A stretch of DNA of 64,000 nucleotides from Bacteroidia bacterium (lineage in GTDB: Bacteria; Bacteroidota; Bacteroidia; NS11-12g; UBA9320): NCBI GenBank assembly GCA_018402155.1, contig JAGYJG010000001.1, forward strand, positions 1,632,501-1,696,500, in the 5' to 3' direction. Both the position numbers and the translations under genes were made by a program. Below, piece after piece: positions 61,315-64,000 of the stretch. Within the stretch, counting starts at the first letter, position 1. The number at the start of each line of letters is the position of its first letter. Under the pieces are notes generated by a model. It searched no databases, was not told the DNA's origin, and worked only from the letters and a program-made list of their open reading frames with translations.

Positions 61315-62769
61315 TTAGTCCATTTTCAGTGCCTGAACAAGAAGTTGGCTTGTTTTATTAGGATCTGCTTTGCCTTTGCTTTTTTTCATTATTTGCCCCA
61401 TAAACATTCCAAGTAGTCCTGTTTTACCTGCCTTATACTCGGCCACCTTAACTTCATTCTCTGACAAAACATCTAAGATGAGCTGCTGCAGCGTATGGTC
61501 ATCGCCAGTCTGCGCCAAATTTAGTTCATCTATTAGCTCTTCCACTTTTTTTATCGGCTGTTGTAAAAGTGCCTCAAATAGCTTTTGCTCTGCGATACTA
61601 AAATTAATTATTCCTTTATCGATACAGGCTATTATGTCTGCAATTGTGGCAGGATTAAGCGGAAAATTGTCGATGTGAGTAGCGTTGCTATTTACCCAGC
61701 CTTTTACAGCTCCCATCACCCAATTTGCCGCAGCTTTGTAGTTGATTGTATGGGTACACACCTCCATGAAATAGTCAGCTACCTCCTTACTTTCTGTCAA
61801 TATACTGGCATCGTATTCATTTAGCCTAAACTCTTGGGTAAATTTTTGAAATAGCTCTTTGGGTAACGCTGGCATGGTGTTTTTTACCTTTAGAATCCAA
61901 GCATCGTCTATCACTAATGGGGGCAAATCTGGCTCGGGGAAAAACCGATAGTCATTTACCAGCTCTTTACTTCTCATCCCAAAAGTAGTTCCTTTCATTG
62001 CATCAAAGCTCCTAGTTTCAGAAAAAATTTGTTCGCCATTTACAGCCATTTCACATTGACGTTCAAATTCGTATTCTATTGCTTTTTTAACATTACTCAT
62101 AGAGTTCATATTTTTTACTTCCACCTTGGTGCCAAATTCTTTTGCTCCAAGCGGGCGTATAGATACGTTAGCATCACATCGCAGACTACCTTCTTCCATA
62201 TTTCCATCGCACACACCTAGGTATCGAACCAATTTCCGTATCTCTGCCAAAAAAGCATATGCCTCTTCCCCACTTCTAAAATCAGGTTCAGTTACAATCT
62301 CTACCAGGGGTGTACCCGCTCTATTATAGTCCATCAAGGTATTCTCTATGTCTAAGTCGTGAATACCCTTGCCAGTATCTTCCTCCATGTGTATGCGTGT
62401 GAGGTGGATTTTTTTAGTCTGCCCCTGAGGTAGGTTTATTTCTAGCTTACCTCCAGTACAAATAGGGGTATCCATTTGCGTTATTTGGTAGCCTTTTGGC
62501 AAATCTGCGTAGAAATAATTTTTTCTATCATAGGTATTGTAGGTTCTGATATCGCATCCACAAGCTAGTCCAAGCATTATAGCCATATTTACAGCTTCTA
62601 TATTGTGTACAGGCAATGTACCCGGATGTCCTAAACTCACAGGGCTAACTAGTGAGTTTGCAGGGGCACCAAAAGCTACTTTATCTGAACAAAAAGCTTT
62701 AGAAAATGTATTGAGTTGAGCGTGTATTTCTAACCCAATAACTACTTCATATTTATTATTTTTGAGCAT
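61315..62769 (-). CDS. gatB: Aspartyl/glutamyl-tRNA amidotransferase subunit B
   Basis: 484 residues, the usual GatB length. It cooperates with GatA and GatC in amidating Glu-tRNA-Gln or Asp-tRNA-Asn. The kinase/amidase part starts YEVVIGLEIHAQLNTFSKAFCSD, holds the PET112 signature region ADLPKGYQITQMDTPIC and DYNRAGTPLVEIVTEPD, and the C-terminal YqeY/tail domain ends KADPNKTSQLLVQALKM. The other subunits are not in the window. The alaS stop is one base before its start codon, and a TAACTTTGT box sits in the alaS 3' end 11 nt upstream, so it may also have its own start. Confidence 0.96.
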   Translation of the reverse strand: MLKNNKYEVVIGLEIHAQLNTFSKAFCSDKVAFGAPANSLVSPVSLGHPGTLPVHNIEAVNMAIMLGLACGCDIRTYNTYDRKNYFYADLPKGYQITQMDTPICTGGKLEINLPQGQTKKIHLTRIHMEEDTGKGIHDLDIENTLMDYNRAGTPLVEIVTEPDFRSGEEAYAFLAEIRKLVRYLGVCDGNMEEGSLRCDANVSIRPLGAKEFGTKVEVKNMNSMSNVKKAIEYEFERQCEMAVNGEQIFSETRSFDAMKGTTFGMRSKELVNDYRFFPEPDLPPLVIDDAWILKVKNTMPALPKELFQKFTQEFRLNEYDASILTESKEVADYFMEVCTHTINYKAAANWVMGAVKGWVNSNATHIDNFPLNPATIADIIACIDKGIINFSIAEQKLFEALLQQPIKKVEELIDELNLAQTGDDHTLQQLILDVLSENEVKVAEYKAGKTGLLGMFMGQIMKKSKGKADPNKTSQLLVQALKMD

Positions 62770-62770
62770 T

Positions 62771-64000
62771 TTACGAGGTCACAAAGTTAATCGCTAATTC
62801 CTTTACAGTTGGCAAGCCGTTGACATCTGATCCGCCGGCTTGTGCAAAGAAAGGCTGACCACCACCGCCGCCTTTCACTTCTCTAGCCCATAGGCGTATC
62901 AACTGACCTGCATCCCATTTTTTATGTTTAACTAAACTATCGCTTATAATCACGCTTATACTCGGTTTCTCCTCAATATTTGCCAAGAGCACACAAAAGA
63001 GATTATCTATTTCTTCTTTAAATTGGAAACACAAGTCTTTAGCTTGCGATGCATTACTAATGCTTATGTCCTCAATGATATAAGTAACACCGTTTGCGGT
63101 TTTAGCATTGGCAATCAAGGTTTCTTTGAGCACAATTAGTTGCGCATGTGCAAAATTTTCTACTTCTTTTTTTATTGTAGTATTTTCATTTTGTAACGAG
63201 TGGAGTGCTTTCATTACATCTTGAGGATTTCCCAATGCTGTACTTATTTGCTCAAGAAGCTTCATTTTGTGTTGTACATAATCATCTGCAGCATCGCCGG
63301 TAATAGCTTCTATCCTGCGTACTCCAGCTGCTACTGCACTTTCCTGCACTATTCTTAGACTACCTATATGTGCAGTATTGCTAACGTGAGTTCCCCCGCA
63401 AAGCTCTACTGAGAAATTTTTATCAAAGGTAATAACCCGAACTGTATCCCCATATTTTTCTCCGAAAAGTGCAGTAGCACCATAACTAACAGCCACATCA
63501 AATGGGACATCTCGTTCTTCACTCAGGGCTATAGCCTCGCGTATTTTCCTATTTACTAGATATTCTATTTGAGCTATTTCGTTCTTTTCTACTTTCTGAA
63601 AGTGCGAAAAATCAAAACGTAGGTATTTATCGTTTAGCAAAGATCCTTTCTGAGCCACGTGGTCACCCAAAACCTCTCTTAAAGCTGCTTGTAAAAGATG
63701 GGTGGCACTATGGTTTAAGGTCGTCGCGTGTCTCCTTTGTGTATTAACATTTGCCTCAAAAACCTGCTTTAAATTCTTGGGGAGTTGGTCAGCAATGTGC
63801 ACTACAAGTTGATTTTCTTTTTGTGTATCAAGTATACTAATTTCATCTTCATCTTGGGTCCCTTTTATGACACCGTTATCACCTACCTGGCCACCACTTT
63901 CTGCATAAAAAGGCGTAAGATTAAACACCAAATGAAAGTGTTTTTTACCTTTAGATTCTACCTCCCTATAGCGCGTTATTTGAATCTCAGTTTCTGTATA
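62771..64000 (-). CDS. alaS: Alanyl-tRNA synthetase, C-terminal part (5' end outside window)
   Basis: About 409 residues visible; the frame remains open to the window edge, so the N-terminal catalytic part lies beyond 64000. The editing domain is seen as FYAESGGQVGD, HSATHLLQAALREVLGDHVAQKGSLL (zinc His in HxxxH), and CGGTHVSNTAHIG. The coiled-coil then leads to the C-Ala domain ending in the Gly-rich KGGGGGQPFFAQAGGSD. It charges tRNA-Ala and clears Ser/Gly-tRNA-Ala. It is followed directly by gatB (1 bp gap). Confidence 0.95.
   Translation of the reverse strand, partial: YTETEIQITRYREVESKGKKHFHLVFNLTPFYAESGGQVGDNGVIKGTQDEDEISILDTQKENQLVVHIADQLPKNLKQVFEANVNTQRRHATTLNHSATHLLQAALREVLGDHVAQKGSLLNDKYLRFDFSHFQKVEKNEIAQIEYLVNRKIREAIALSEERDVPFDVAVSYGATALFGEKYGDTVRVITFDKNFSVELCGGTHVSNTAHIGSLRIVQESAVAAGVRRIEAITGDAADDYVQHKMKLLEQISTALGNPQDVMKALHSLQNENTTIKKEVENFAHAQLIVLKETLIANAKTANGVTYIIEDISISNASQAKDLCFQFKEEIDNLFCVLLANIEEKPSISVIISDSLVKHKKWDAGQLIRLWAREVKGGGGGQPFFAQAGGSDVNGLPTVKELAINFVTS
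62781..62789 (-). promoter_or_regulatory. -7-type box TAACTTTGT inside alaS 3' end, before gatB
   Basis: TAnnTTTG match 11 nt before ATG 62769. It encodes part of the last alaS codons, so it may be chance. Confidence 0.3.

Noticed and set aside
1-64000. tRNA genes, CRISPR arrays, insertion sequences, prophage, origin of replication
   Set aside because: No T-loop/anticodon pattern, regular repeat-spacer array, transposase or integrase was seen. Only the direct-repeat pair at 48.6/50.1 kb was found.

Overview
The window is AT-rich chromosomal DNA from a member of the Bacteroidota. The basis for this is a Bacteroidota-type -7 promoter element (TAnnTTTG) in front of many genes, no clear Shine-Dalgarno tracts, and phylum-typical protein types: a Fib_succ_major surface protein, LVIVD lipoproteins, a DUF6913 gene next to dapA, a long Lgt, a TrxB-like ferredoxin-NADP reductase and long-form urocanate hydratase. 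The class cannot be fixed from the sequence alone. I saw no tRNA, rRNA, CRISPR array, transposase or prophage. About 55 genes are packed closely, and most of the window is core metabolism and housekeeping.

Layout. 0.2-9 kb: purH, a large Tol-like outer-membrane protein, and amino-acid catabolism (rocD, a 2-aminomuconate-semialdehyde-type dehydrogenase, fumarylacetoacetase). 9.4-12.8 kb: a five-gene arsenic operon read leftward (arsR, a CDF transporter with an HMA-like N-terminus, DUF6428, an ArsC-type phosphatase-fold protein, ACR3). 12.9-17.3 kb: a membrane VWA protein, ferredoxin-NADP reductase and an MscS channel. 17.4-22 kb: pheT, a small coiled-coil gene, zapA and rny, closed by a good terminator. 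22.2-26.3 kb: proC-proB-proA and hutI. 26.5-36.7 kb: purF and aroQ (divergent), a glycosyltransferase, two tandem LVIVD lipoproteins, an acetyltransferase, an RlmD/TrmA-type methyltransferase, a thioredoxin-fold protein and hutU. 37-41 kb: an ABC exporter pair, an exported WD40 protein and a RidA-family protein. 41-45.7 kb: leftward ligA, exonuclease-BRCT, DUF6913, dapA. 45.9-50 kb: a Wzi-like outer-membrane protein, a cytosolic 5'-nucleotidase and a Fib_succ_major protein flanked by direct repeats. 50.4-56.2 kb: mtaB, a polytopic membrane protein, lgt, paaN. 56.4-64 kb: YehS-like protein, pirin, and a leftward series alaS (cut by the window edge), gatB, a TlpA-like lipoprotein, a small lipoprotein, phoB, phoR.

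How the genes connect. Several degradation steps are present but scattered: ornithine to glutamate semialdehyde (rocD, opposed by proCBA biosynthesis), histidine (hutI, hutU), tyrosine/phenylalanine (fahA), probably kynurenine/aminomuconate (the ALDH and RidA genes) and phenylacetate (paaN). This suits an organism using peptides or amino acids.

The most unusual signals are: (1) -7-type boxes lying only 3-10 nt before many start codons, often GTG or TTG, which implies leaderless or near-leaderless mRNAs; (2) a DNA ligase LigA with about 130-140 extra residues in its helix-hairpin-helix region, translationally coupled to an exonuclease-BRCT gene; (3) a surface-protein gene bracketed by 80-90 bp direct repeats; (4) a small leucine-zipper-like gene locked between pheT and zapA; (5) an ars operon carrying an HMA-like/CDF fusion. 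I found no clearly new defence or mobile system.
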